From Actinomycetes bacterium (lineage in GTDB: Bacteria; Actinomycetota; Acidimicrobiia; Acidimicrobiales; RAAP-2), in the NCBI GenBank assembly GCA_021826655.1, contig JAKAZC010000020.1, forward strand, positions 1 to 16,211: a stretch of 16,211 nt of DNA, read 5' to 3'. The notes under the pieces are model-generated. The model was not told where the DNA came from and searched no databases. It saw nothing but the letters and a program-made list of their open reading frames with translations. Both the position numbers and the translations under genes were made by a program. Below are positions 8,281 to 15,845 of the stretch, in pieces. Positions within the stretch are counted from its first letter, which is position 1; every line of letters starts with the position of its first letter.

Positions 8281-9342
8281 GTGCTGATCGTCGTCGAACC
8301 GCTCGAGGCCGGGGCGCACGACGACCCCGGCCATCCCGAACGCCCGGCGCGGATCGGTGCCGCCATGCGCGGGGTCGATGACCTGCAACTCGGCACGGAC
8401 CTGCTGATCGTTCCGGCCCGCCCCGCCCCGATCGTGCACCTGGAGCGGGTCCACACGCCCGCCCACCTCGACCGCCTCGAACGGCTGAGCGCGGCCGGTG
8501 GTGGCGCCATCGACGCGGACACCTACGCCCGGCGCTCGTCCTGGCACGATGCACGCATGGCCGCCGGCGCCGGGCTGGTCGCCGTCGAGGCCGCGACCGC
8601 CCACGGGGCCCCGGTCTTCGTCCCTGCCCGACCTCCGGGACATCATGCCGTCGCCGATCGGGCCATGGGATTCTGCCTGCTCAACAACGTCGCCGTCACC
8701 GCCGGAGCCCTGCGCGAGGTGGGCGAGCGGGTGCTGGTCGTCGACTGGGACGTCCATCACGGCAACGGCACCCAGGACGCGTTCTGGGACGACCCCGACG
8801 TCCTCTACGTCTCGATCCACCAGTGGCCCGCCTACCCGGGATCGGGTCGGGCCGACGACGTCGGCGGTCCCTCGGCACGCGGGGCCACAGTCAATGTCCC
8901 CCTGCCTCCCGGTGCCACCGGCGATGTCTTCCGCAGGGCCTTCGACCAGATCGTGACCCCTGCCGTGGAGGCGTTTTCCCCCACCTGGGTGCTGGTGTCT
9001 GCCGGCTTCGACGCCCACCGGGCCGACCCGTTGGCCGACCTGGCCCTCTCGGCCGGAGACTTCGCTGCGCTGACCGGGATCGTGGCCGGGTATGCCCCTG
9101 ACCCCGGTCGCCTGGTCCTGTTCCTCGAGGGTGGCTACGACCTCGACGCCCTGCGGTCCTCCGTGGCCGCCTCGCTCGGCAGCCTGGTCGGGGCCGATCC
9201 CACGGAGGAGGCACCGACATCGGGCGGCCCCGGGTCGGCACAGGTGCGGACCGCGGCCGCCCGGTACCGCAGCGCGGTGGAGGAGGGCCGCACACGCGGA
9301 GCGGAACCGGGTGACACGGCACCGGAGGAGCGGGACCCATGA
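8281..9342 (+). CDS. Histone deacetylase-like amidohydrolase (class II type)
   Basis: Predicted 353 aa zinc-dependent deacetylase of the arginase/deacetylase fold. Family motifs are in order: HPERPARI near the N-terminus, RPPGHHA with His121-His122, GFCLLNNVA, VDWDVHHGNGTQDAF with zinc ligands Asp157 and His159, SIHQWPAYPG, SAGFDAHRADPLA with the third zinc ligand Asp249, and LEGGYDL with catalytic Tyr286. All catalytic residues are present, so it should be active. Bacterial members deacetylate acetyl-lysine, acetylpolyamines or other small amides; the substrate here is unknown. GTG at 8281 is the only start that keeps the N-terminal motif, although its Shine-Dalgarno is weak, consistent with coupling to the gene 13 bases upstream. 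The C-terminal 40 or so residues are a polar Gly/Thr/Arg-rich tail. Confidence 0.93.
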   Translation: MLIVVEPLEAGAHDDPGHPERPARIGAAMRGVDDLQLGTDLLIVPARPAPIVHLERVHTPAHLDRLERLSAAGGGAIDADTYARRSSWHDARMAAGAGLVAVEAATAHGAPVFVPARPPGHHAVADRAMGFCLLNNVAVTAGALREVGERVLVVDWDVHHGNGTQDAFWDDPDVLYVSIHQWPAYPGSGRADDVGGPSARGATVNVPLPPGATGDVFRRAFDQIVTPAVEAFSPTWVLVSAGFDAHRADPLADLALSAGDFAALTGIVAGYAPDPGRLVLFLEGGYDLDALRSSVAASLGSLVGADPTEEAPTSGGPGSAQVRTAAARYRSAVEEGRTRGAEPGDTAPEERDP

Positions 9343-9420
9343 CACCGAGCGGGCACGGACCCCTGTCCCACGACAACTACGCTCGCACGAGAAGCACCCG
9401 CACGATGGACGAGCCCTCCT

Positions 9421-9425
9421 GGAGG
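9421..9425 (+). promoter_or_regulatory. Shine-Dalgarno that decides the universal stress protein start
   Basis: GGAGG lies 6 bases before the ATG at 9432, giving a normal-length protein. The in-frame ATG at 9426 touches the site and is too close. The ATG at 9339, overlapping the deacetylase stop (ATGA), would add 31 low-complexity residues. Confidence 0.65.
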
Positions 9426-9431
9426 ATGACC

Positions 9432-9887
9432 ATGCCCACGGACCCGCAGGACCACCCGACCGGAGTCGTGGTCGGCTACGACGGATCTGCGGCTGCCGGC
9501 GGTGCCGTCACGTGGGCTGCCGAGCAGGCGGTACGGACGGAAGGACGCCTCGACCTGGTGACGGCGTGGGAGTACCCGACCTCGTGGGGCAGCGCCATTC
9601 CCCTCCCCTCGGGCTACGACCCGGCCCAGGACGCCCGGTCGATGCTCGACCCGGTGGTCGCACGCCTCCACGCCGAGTACCCGGACCTGGAGGTCCACGC
9701 CCATGTGGTGGAGGGGAACCCGGGCGACGTCCTGACGGAGGCCTCGAAGCACGGAGCGCTGCTCGTGGTCGCCAGCAGAGGCCACCGGGCGCTGGCCGGC
9801 GTCCTGCTGGGCTCCGTCAGCCAGCACTGCGCGACCCACGCTGCCTGCCCGGTCGTGATCTTCCGGGAGCCCGGACCGACGGCCTGA
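9432..9887 (+). CDS. Universal stress protein (UspA family)
   Basis: Predicted 151 aa, a single Usp domain. The first strand is GVVVGYDGS, followed by GGAVTWAAEQA and LVTAWEYP; a later strand and loop are LLVVASRGHRALAGVLLGSVSQ, then CPVVIFREPG. The nucleotide-binding pattern G-2x-G-9x-G(S/T) is nearly intact: SRG and LLGS are present, but the second glycine is alanine (RGHRALAG), so ATP binding is likely but not certain. The start at 9432 is set by GGAGG at 9421. TACGCT at 9378 could be a -10 for a separate promoter in the 89-base gap, but no -35 supports it. Its stop overlaps the next start by one base (TGATG). Usp proteins help survival under starvation, hypoxia or oxidative stress. Confidence 0.9.
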   Translation: MPTDPQDHPTGVVVGYDGSAAAGGAVTWAAEQAVRTEGRLDLVTAWEYPTSWGSAIPLPSGYDPAQDARSMLDPVVARLHAEYPDLEVHAHVVEGNPGDVLTEASKHGALLVVASRGHRALAGVLLGSVSQHCATHAACPVVIFREPGPTA

Positions 9888-10780
9888 TGGCCAGTGACCT
9901 GCTGGACGCCGTGATCGGCGGCATGCCGGCCGATTTCGTCAGCCCCGACGACGCCACGACCACACGGGCCCGGATGGCACCGTTCCACGGGCATCCACTG
10001 GGCCACGACACCGAGGTCCGAGTCACCACCATCGGTGGCGTGCGCTGTGGGTGGCTCTCCACGCCTGCGTCCCGGCGGCAACGGGGAACGGCGGTCTTCT
10101 TCCACGGCGGGGCATTCGTCTCCTGCGACCTCGAGGCGTACCTCTTCTATGCGGAGTTTGTGGCCTACCACCTCCGGGTACCCGTGGTCACCATCGACTA
10201 CCGGCTGGCCCCCGAGCATCGGTTTCCCGCCGCGGCCGACGACTGCATGGCCGCCTACGCGGGGCTGGTCGACGACCTCGGGTCGGGACGCACCGTGTTC
10301 GTCGGTGACTCCTGTGGGGGCGGCCTGGCCCTTGTCACCGCCCAGGGGGCGCGTGACTCGAACGTCCGCCTGCCGGTCGGCGTGATCTCGCTGTCGGGCT
10401 GGACCGATCTCGACACCCGGGGCTACGGTCCGGCGGGTCCGGCCGGGGCCGATCCCTTCATCAGCGAGGAGTTCCTGCGGGCGCGGTCCCGCGACTACCT
10501 GGGCCCGGACGCCGACCCCAGGGACCCCCGTGCCTCGCCCGGTCGCGGGTCGCTGGCAGGGTTGCCGCCGATCCTGTTGCAGGTCGGCGAGGTCGACCTC
10601 ACCCGGAGCGATGCCGAATACCTGGGCGGGGCCGCCGAGGACGTCGGAGCCGACGTCCGGGTCGATGTCGTGCCGGACGGGATCCACGGGGTCCAGGGAC
10701 TGGTCAACCTGGGCGTGCCGGAGGCCGTCGCCGCGTGGTCGTCGGTGACCCGCTTCGTCGACGAGGTGCTCGGGGGCTGA
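9887..10780 (+). CDS. Alpha/beta hydrolase, HSL-type esterase
   Basis: Predicted 297 aa serine hydrolase of the hormone-sensitive-lipase group. The oxyanion-hole motif HGGAF begins at His73, the strand VVTIDYRLAPEHRFPAA is the classic HSL signature, and the nucleophile is Ser142 in GDSCGGG. The acid is likely Asp237 in QVGEVDLTRSD and the base His267 in DGIHGVQG. Members hydrolyse short or medium acyl esters, or amides. ATG at 9887 overlaps the stress protein stop (TGATG), so the two are probably translationally coupled. No signal peptide is visible, so it is probably cytoplasmic. It is the last gene of the plus-strand cluster and converges on the carboxyltransferase gene, with 49 bases between the stops. 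Confidence 0.92.
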   Translation: MASDLLDAVIGGMPADFVSPDDATTTRARMAPFHGHPLGHDTEVRVTTIGGVRCGWLSTPASRRQRGTAVFFHGGAFVSCDLEAYLFYAEFVAYHLRVPVVTIDYRLAPEHRFPAAADDCMAAYAGLVDDLGSGRTVFVGDSCGGGLALVTAQGARDSNVRLPVGVISLSGWTDLDTRGYGPAGPAGADPFISEEFLRARSRDYLGPDADPRDPRASPGRGSLAGLPPILLQVGEVDLTRSDAEYLGGAAEDVGADVRVDVVPDGIHGVQGLVNLGVPEAVAAWSSVTRFVDEVLGG

Positions 10781-10796
10781 GCTGGCCGCACGACCT

Positions 10797-10816
10797 CGCC
10801 CGCCCCGAACCGGGCG
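10797..10816. terminator. Weak hairpin between convergent genes
   Basis: CGCCCG (10797-10802) pairs with CGGGCG (10811-10816) across an 8-base loop in the 49-base gap between the hydrolase and the carboxyltransferase, which converge. With six GC pairs and no T-run it could serve either strand, but it may also be chance in GC-rich DNA. Confidence 0.3.
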
Positions 10817-10829
10817 CACCCAGGGGCGC

Positions 10830-12728
10830 TCACCAGGTGTCGATGCAGTTCCGCTTCTTGCCGGCACGGATGGGGTTCGGCGGACACGAACGCAGGGCGG
10901 CGAGGATCCGGTCACGCGACTCCGCCGGGTCGATGACGTCGTCGATCTCGTAGGCGGTCGCCACGTTGAGCGCCTTGCCGTGCGCATAGGCGAGTTCGAC
11001 CATCGATGCGAACAGCGCGTCGCGCTCGACCGGGTCCTCGACGGCCTCGAGCTCCCGGCGGAACCCCAGGCGGACGGCACCCTCCAGTCCCATGCCGCCC
11101 AGCTCGCCGCTCGGCCACGCCACAAGGGACAGCGGTGCCCGGAAGCTGCCGCCCGCCATGGCCTGTGCACCCAGCCCGTACCCCTTTCGGAGCACGATGG
11201 TGCAGAGCGGCACCGTCAGACTCGCCCCGATGACGAACATGCGGCTCACGTGGCGGACCGGTGCCGTCCGCTCGGCGTCGGGGCCCACCATGAATCCGGG
11301 CGTGTCGCAGAGGGACACGACGGGAAGGTCGTGGGCGTCGCACAGTTGGAGGAACCGTGCGGCCTTGTCGGCGCCCTCGGCGTCGATCGCACCTCCCAGA
11401 TGGGTCGGGTCATTCGCCACGATCCCGACCGGACGACCTTCGATACGGGCGAGCGCGGTGACCATGCCGGCGCCGAAGCCCCGCCGGAGTTCCAGCACCG
11501 AGTCGCAGTCGGCCAGCACCTCGAGCAGTGCCCGGATGTCGTAGGCGCGGAGCCGCTGCTCGGGTACGGCGGCGCGCAGCAGCCGCTGGTCGGCACAGGT
11601 CCAGTCGTCCTCGGGGCCCTGGAAGTACGACAGATACCGCTTCGCCATGGCGACCGCCCCGGCGTCGTCCGCCGCCACCAGGTCGACCACGCCGTTCGGC
11701 ACCTGGACCGCCAACGGTCCCACCTCCTCGGGCAGGTAGCTGCCGAGCCCACCACCTTCGATCATGGCCGGGCCACCCATGCCGATCGACGCCCCCTCGG
11801 TGGCGATGATCACGTCGCAGCACCCGAGCAGGGCGGCGTTCCCGGCGAAGCACCGACCCGAAGCGATGCCCACCAGCGGCACCAGGCCGCTGAGCCGCCC
11901 GAAGAGCTCGAAGGCCCGGGTGTCGAGCCCGGTCACCACGGCGTAGTCGGTGTCCCCCGGTCGCCCTCCGCCGCCCTCGGCGAAGAGCACGAGGGGGAGT
12001 CGCAGGCGCTCCACCAGCTCGAACAGCCGGTCCTTCTTGCGGTGGTTCTGCTGACCCTGCGTGCCGGCCAGCACGGTGTAGTCGTAGGAGACGACGGCAC
12101 ACCTCGCCCGGTCGTCCGCGAATCGGTCCCCGTTGATCCGGGCCGTCCCGCCCACCAGTCCGTCGGCAGGGGTCCGTTCGAGCAATTCGTCGAGCGGCCT
12201 GCGTCGGCGCTGGGCGGCGATGGCGAAGCCGCCGTACTCGGTGAAGCTCCCCGGGTCGCACAGGTCGGCGAGGTTCTCCCGCGCCGTGCGACGGCCGCGC
12301 CCATGGCGGCGGGCCACCGCATCCGGGCGTCCGGCGTCGGCCAGGAGTCCCCGTCGGGCGAACAGTTCGGCCAGGTCGCCACGACGGTGGTCGAGGTCGA
12401 CGCCGTCCTCGGTCGCATCCGGCCCGTCGTCGTGCGCTCCGGTTTCCACCACGGCCAGCGGGTCGCCCTCGGCCACCAGTCCGCCCACGACGACGCCGAC
12501 GCTTCGGACCGTGCCCGAGACAGGCGTGCGCACCACGTGCTCCATCTTCATGGATTCGAGCACGACGACGACGGCACCGGCGCGAACCGGGTCGCCCGGG
12601 GCGCACGGCAGGAGGACAACCGTCCCCTGCAACGGGGCGCCGAGGACGACCTCGGTCCCGGGCACCGGCGCCCGGCCACCGGCCGTGTCGTCGTCCCCGG
12701 GGCCCCCCACCCGATCGGCCCGGGTCAC
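10830..12728 (-). CDS. Biotin carrier-carboxyltransferase fusion (acyl-CoA carboxylase type)
   Basis: Predicted 632 aa. Residues about 22-96 are a biotinyl domain with the attachment motif ESMKMEH (biotinyl Lys61), ending GDPLAVVETG. A linker leads to a full carboxyltransferase of the acyl-CoA carboxylase beta / PccB family. Its N-half begins HGRGRRTARENLADLCDPGSFTEYG and contains GGTARINGD, NHRKKDRLFELVERL and ATEGASIGMGGPAM. Its C-half has VANDPTHLGGAIDAEGADKA, SLCDTPGFMVG, RKGYGLGAQAMAGG and WPSGELGGMG. There is no biotin carboxylase domain, so carboxylation of the biotin must rely on another protein. The GTG at 12728 overlaps the reductase stop (GTGA) without a Shine-Dalgarno, implying coupling. 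It resembles the C-terminal part of single-chain long-chain acyl-CoA carboxylases. Acyl-CoA substrate unknown. Confidence 0.88.
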   Translation of the reverse strand: MTRADRVGGPGDDDTAGGRAPVPGTEVVLGAPLQGTVVLLPCAPGDPVRAGAVVVVLESMKMEHVVRTPVSGTVRSVGVVVGGLVAEGDPLAVVETGAHDDGPDATEDGVDLDHRRGDLAELFARRGLLADAGRPDAVARRHGRGRRTARENLADLCDPGSFTEYGGFAIAAQRRRRPLDELLERTPADGLVGGTARINGDRFADDRARCAVVSYDYTVLAGTQGQQNHRKKDRLFELVERLRLPLVLFAEGGGGRPGDTDYAVVTGLDTRAFELFGRLSGLVPLVGIASGRCFAGNAALLGCCDVIIATEGASIGMGGPAMIEGGGLGSYLPEEVGPLAVQVPNGVVDLVAADDAGAVAMAKRYLSYFQGPEDDWTCADQRLLRAAVPEQRLRAYDIRALLEVLADCDSVLELRRGFGAGMVTALARIEGRPVGIVANDPTHLGGAIDAEGADKAARFLQLCDAHDLPVVSLCDTPGFMVGPDAERTAPVRHVSRMFVIGASLTVPLCTIVLRKGYGLGAQAMAGGSFRAPLSLVAWPSGELGGMGLEGAVRLGFRRELEAVEDPVERDALFASMVELAYAHGKALNVATAYEIDDVIDPAESRDRILAALRSCPPNPIRAGKKRNCIDTW

Positions 12729-13594
12729 GACACGGGCATCGGGAAGATGGACGGCTCGTCGCCGACCGCGGCCATCGCCGATTCGCGTTGGGCAATTCCC
12801 ATCGACGTGTCCCCCGCCACCGCGTCGAGTGCGACTGGCAGCACCCCGATGTCGCCCGGCGTGCAGAACGCGTGGACCCCGGGGGTGGAGAGTGCGAACC
12901 GGACGCCGCGCTGCACGTCCCCGACCCCCGTGTAGGGCTCGTACCACGTGGTCGCCGTGTGTGCCCTGGTCCCCCACGGGCGAGCCGCGACCGCCTTGAT
13001 CGCCATGACCCCGACGTCGTGGGCCGCCGCGTGCTCGAGGAGGGCCTCGGCGTCCCGCCGGTAGTCGGGGTCCGCCCAGAGGCGAGGATTCACCGGGAAC
13101 ATGACGGTGTCGAGGTCGTAGCGTCGGAGCGCCTCGAGGTGCGCCGCCGGTGCCGTGTGCTCGTGGCCGGTGATCCCCACCCACCGGGTGAGGCCCTCGT
13201 CGCGGGCGGCCAGGATGGCCCGGACCGCCCGGTCCCGTGCGTCCAGCTCGGCGAGGTCGGTCACGGCGTGGAGCTGGTAGAGGTCGAAGGTGTCACAGTG
13301 GAGGAGGGTCAACGACTCCTCGAGCTGGGCCCGGACACCGTCCGGGTCGTGGCGCAGGGTCTTGCACGCCACGAACAGGTCGTCCCGCACGCCGGGGATG
13401 TGGGGGCCGAGCACCCGCTGGGCCGCACCGTACTGGGGGGCCACGTCCAGATGGTTCACCCCGGCGCCACGGGCCAGCGCGAACGCCGCGGACGTCTCGG
13501 CCGGATCACCCCTCCAGAACGCGGCACCCCCGAGCACGGCGACCGACGACAGATGTCCGGTGCGCCCGAGCCTTCGTCTCTCCACGACGGACAC
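12725..13594 (-). CDS. Aldo/keto reductase (second, shorter type)
   Basis: Predicted 289 aa. It opens with RRRLGRTGHLSSVAVLGGAAF, the usual first strand. The catalytic tetrad is complete: Asp50 and Tyr55 in HLDVAPQYG, Lys78 in VACKTLRHD, His109 in YQLHAV. WVGITGHEH, VMFPVNPRLW and VGVMAIKAVAARPWG match the barrel strands of short aldo/keto reductases. It is not closely similar to the YajO-like gene at 6466. The C-terminal STPGVHAFCTPGD replaces the common cofactor-binding IPG segment, as in several uncharacterised actinobacterial members. The GTG at 13594 has no clear Shine-Dalgarno; a GTG nine bases further in is possible. It lies 33 bases after the NTF2-like gene and overlaps the carboxyltransferase start by 4 bases. 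Substrate unknown. Confidence 0.9.
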   Translation of the reverse strand: MSVVERRRLGRTGHLSSVAVLGGAAFWRGDPAETSAAFALARGAGVNHLDVAPQYGAAQRVLGPHIPGVRDDLFVACKTLRHDPDGVRAQLEESLTLLHCDTFDLYQLHAVTDLAELDARDRAVRAILAARDEGLTRWVGITGHEHTAPAAHLEALRRYDLDTVMFPVNPRLWADPDYRRDAEALLEHAAAHDVGVMAIKAVAARPWGTRAHTATTWYEPYTGVGDVQRGVRFALSTPGVHAFCTPGDIGVLPVALDAVAGDTSMGIAQRESAMAAVGDEPSIFPMPVS

Positions 13595-13627
13595 GCTAGT
13601 GCGGCCGCGCCCGGACCGGCGGGGCCC

Positions 13628-14083
13628 TCAGCCGGCCGCGACCGCGTCGCGGGCCGCCTCCCACCCCTGGATCATGGTGCCGAAGTGCATCGGGTTGTAG
13701 ATGTCCTCCTCGGACGACCACAGCCCGTCACCGGCGTACTTCAGGATGGTGATGTTGTACTCCTGATGGACACTCCCGTCCCCGGGGTCCCGCATCCGAT
13801 TCCAGACCTGACACACCACCCAGCCCCGGTCCTCGTCGACGACGTGCCACTCGATGGGGAATTCCGGCATGTCGCTCCCCGGGTACTCGGACATGGTCGC
13901 CTGGATCCACCCGTAGATGGACTCCCGCCCGTGCATCCTCCCGTAGACGTGCTCGATGTACTCGGCATCCTCGGTGAACAGGTCCGCCCAGGGTCGCCAG
14001 TCACCGCTCGCCCCCGACTCGGCCGCCCGACGCTGGTACTCGTCGAACGCCGTCTCGATCTCCTGCCTCGACCACTGTCCCAC
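13628..14083 (-). CDS. NTF2/SnoaL-like domain protein
   Basis: Predicted 151 aa, the normal size for a single NTF2-like fold. The pattern is helix 1 EIETAFDEYQRRAAESG, then DWRPWADLFTEDAEYIEHVYGRMHGRESIYGWI (two segments, trimmed of flanks), MPEFPIEWHVVDEDRGWVV, VCQVWNRMRDPG and QEYNITILKYAGDGLWSSEEDIYNP. These are the helix, cone-shaped sheet and paired strands of the fold. Relatives act as isomerases, dehydratases or ring hydroxylase small subunits, and many are uncharacterised. GTG at 14083 follows AGGAG by 5 bases (CAGGAGACATCGTG). It is the first gene of the minus-strand operon with the second aldo/keto reductase and the carboxyltransferase. The first gene of the window appears to belong to the same broad superfamily. 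Function not assignable. Confidence 0.85.
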   Translation of the reverse strand: MGQWSRQEIETAFDEYQRRAAESGASGDWRPWADLFTEDAEYIEHVYGRMHGRESIYGWIQATMSEYPGSDMPEFPIEWHVVDEDRGWVVCQVWNRMRDPGDGSVHQEYNITILKYAGDGLWSSEEDIYNPMHFGTMIQGWEAARDAVAAG

Positions 14084-14245
14084 GATGTCTCCTGACCGGC
14101 CCGGCGGGCCTCGACCACAGTGTGCGCCGGTGAGGTAGCCGCGGTCAACGGATGGTCGGTGGGGCGACCGGTCGCACCCACCTCCGCACACGGGCGGCCG
14201 CTCACCTACCATGCGGGTGACACGGAGTACGAGGAGGGCACCACC
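14084..14245. promoter_or_regulatory. Divergent promoter region, NTF2-like operon / GNAT-AAA gene
   Basis: No gene is supported here. On the minus strand TTGACC (14148-14143) is followed 18 bases later by CACACT (14124-14119), a moderate sigma-70-like match giving a leader of about 30 bases before the GTG at 14083. On the plus strand TACCAT (14207-14212) fits the TAnnnT -10 pattern about 30 bases before the ATG at 14246, though its -35 (near 14183) is poor. GGAGG at 14233-14237 is the plus-strand Shine-Dalgarno. Confidence 0.4.
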
Positions 14246-15511
14246 ATGAGCGCCGCCTGGAAGGTCCACACCCTCGGCGACCGTGACCCGGTCGCCCCGG
14301 TGGAGGACGTCGTCCGCCTCATCGACCTGGCCGGTACGTCCACCGGCGCCGCCTATGGCCGCAGCGACGTCGTCGAGGCGCTCCACGAGCACCAGCCCGC
14401 AGTCGTCGCCCTGTCCCCGACCGGTGAACTGGTCGGCGCGGTGGTCGCCCGGGTGAGTGGTCCCGACGCCCAGGTGTTGGCATTCGCGCTCCACCCCGCA
14501 TGGCGTCGCCAGGGCATCGGCTCGGCGCTGCTGAAGCAGCTCGACCAGGAGGTCATCCACCGAGGCGCCTCCCGGCTGCTGGCCGTTGTCCAGGCGGGCC
14601 AGGTCGGCGAGGACGCCTTCGTGAACCAGGGGTTCACCCATCTGGAGGGCCTCCACCTCTATGCCCGGGACGCATCCATGGTCCCCGAGGAGCTCGCCCT
14701 CCTGGAACGCTTCGGCGGGTACCTGCCGACCGAGGGCCTGTGGGAGTCGATGAAGGGGTTCTCGACGGCCAAGGAGATCCTCGACCGTCGGGTGGTCGCC
14801 CCGCTCGCGCACACCGAGCTCGCCGATCGACTGGGCCTCCACCCTCCCGCGGCGGTGCTCCTCTTCGGACCCCCGGGCACCGGCAAGACGTCCTTCGCCC
14901 GTGCCATCGCCTCACGGCTGTCGTGGGCCTTCGTCGAGCTCCATCCGTCGCTCCTCGGCCAGGGGGTCGAGGGGGCACGGGCGCTGCGCGACGCGCTGGG
15001 CGAACTCGGGCGCGTCGACCGACTGGTCTGCTTCATCGACGAGGCCGACGAGATCGCGTCCGACCGGGCCGAGCGTCCCGACAGCCAGCCGTTGGTCAAC
15101 GAGCTCCTCAAGGCGGTCCCGATGTTCAAGTCCAGGCCCGACCGACTGGTGGTCATGGCCACCAACTCGATCGCCTCAATCGACCCCGCGCTCCTGCGTC
15201 CGGGCCGGTTCGACCTCATCATCCCGGTGGGCGCACCGGACGAGGCCGAGCGCGCCGAGCTCGCAGACGAGTTCCTCGCCGCGGGCGACCCCGCCGACGT
15301 CGCCGCCCGCACCTCCGGATTCACCCCGGCCGACTTCGCCCTCGTCGCCCAGCGGGCCGCCCAACTGGCCTTCGACCGGGCCCTCGACGGCGAGACCCCG
15401 GAGATCACCGCCGACGACGTCCTGCGGGCGGTGACACTGACCCGGCCGTCGGTCGGCGCCTCGTCCGCCGAGCAGTTCACCGAGGAGGCGGCTCGGTACG
15501 CCCGACTGTGA
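14246..15511 (+). CDS. GNAT acetyltransferase fused to a AAA+ ATPase
   Basis: Predicted 421 aa. Residues 1 to about 142 look like a GNAT domain: LVGAVVARV strand, LAFALHPAWRRQGIGSALL with the acetyl-CoA loop RRQGIG (87-92), and motif-B-like AFVNQGFTHLEGLHLYAR. A helical linker (about 143-190) leads to a classical AAA module: Walker A GPPGTGKT (208-215), Walker B VCFIDEAD (Asp265, Glu266), sensor 1 in VMATNS (Asn307), RPGRFD (318-323) with the likely arginine finger, and a C-terminal lid with SGFTPADFALVAQRAAQLA. The region aligned with pore loop 1 (LLGQGVEGA) lacks the usual aromatic residue. ATG at 14246 follows GGAGG by 8 bases. The AAA part resembles the FtsH/Cdc48 group. No protease or second AAA domain is present. 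The acetylation target is unknown; the gene stands alone between a divergent and a convergent neighbour. Confidence 0.88.
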   Translation: MSAAWKVHTLGDRDPVAPVEDVVRLIDLAGTSTGAAYGRSDVVEALHEHQPAVVALSPTGELVGAVVARVSGPDAQVLAFALHPAWRRQGIGSALLKQLDQEVIHRGASRLLAVVQAGQVGEDAFVNQGFTHLEGLHLYARDASMVPEELALLERFGGYLPTEGLWESMKGFSTAKEILDRRVVAPLAHTELADRLGLHPPAAVLLFGPPGTGKTSFARAIASRLSWAFVELHPSLLGQGVEGARALRDALGELGRVDRLVCFIDEADEIASDRAERPDSQPLVNELLKAVPMFKSRPDRLVVMATNSIASIDPALLRPGRFDLIIPVGAPDEAERAELADEFLAAGDPADVAARTSGFTPADFALVAQRAAQLAFDRALDGETPEITADDVLRAVTLTRPSVGASSAEQFTEEAARYARL

Positions 15512-15541
15512 TCGGCCCGTCCCTCTCGACCGGCGCCGCGG

Positions 15542-15808
15542 TCACCCGTCGGCGAGTCGTTCCCACGCCGCGGCCAACGCCACGTCGTCCCCGGCCACCT
15601 CGATGACCTTCCGCCGTGAGGCGCTGCCCCCGGCGATCCGGACGCAGCCCCGGCGCACCCCGAGGGCGGCGGCCACCGCCTCGACCACGGCCCGGTTGGC
15701 CCGGCCGTCGGTGGCCGGTTCGCGCACCCGGACCACGACGACACCGCCGTGGGTCCCGCCGACTCCGGTGCGCGACGACCCTGGCCGGACGAGGACGGGG
15801 CGCTTCAC
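15542..15808 (-). CDS. DUF167 (YggU-like) protein
   Basis: Predicted 88 aa, full length for the family. VLVRPGSSRTGVGG at the start, then VRVREPATDGRANRAVVEAVAAALG and VRIAGGSASRRKVIEVAG (segments shown trimmed) follow the DUF167 pattern: basic first strand, P-A-x-D-G-x-A-N turn, helix, then a G-x-x-S-R-x-K strand. This is a small conserved alpha/beta fold of unknown function. The GTG start at 15808 begins close to the domain and has no clear Shine-Dalgarno. It lies 37 bases after the acyl-CoA synthetase stop on the same strand, so the two may be cotranscribed. Its stop is 30 bases from the stop of the convergent GNAT-AAA gene. Confidence 0.88.
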   Translation of the reverse strand: MKRPVLVRPGSSRTGVGGTHGGVVVVRVREPATDGRANRAVVEAVAAALGVRRGCVRIAGGSASRRKVIEVAGDDVALAAAWERLADG

Positions 15809-15845
15809 GGGTACGGCGTGGAACGGCGACGGCGCATGGGCGACC

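Noticed and set aside
8212..9345. Minus-strand frame of 377 codons opposite the deacetylase
   Set aside because: Antisense to a gene with complete catalytic motifs; its own translation shows no domain.
9343..9431. Upstream extension of the universal stress protein to the ATG at 9339
   Set aside because: The extra 31 residues are low-complexity and outside the Usp domain, while 9432 has a well-placed GGAGG. Not fully excluded, because the ATGA overlap is a common coupling signal.
9614..11170. Minus-strand frame of 518 codons spanning the stress protein, esterase and carboxyltransferase end
   Set aside because: It runs across three supported genes and two intergenic gaps with no domain content.
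10980..12935. Plus-strand open frame of 651 codons opposite the carboxyltransferase
   Set aside because: The opposite strand encodes a protein with many carboxyltransferase and biotin motifs. The plus-strand translation is Arg/His/Gly-rich with no recognisable domain, as expected for an antisense shadow in GC-rich DNA.
15528..15543. Short inverted repeat GACCG...CGGTC between the convergent GNAT-AAA and DUF167 genes
   Set aside because: Only five pairs, no T-run and GC-rich surroundings make it indistinguishable from chance.
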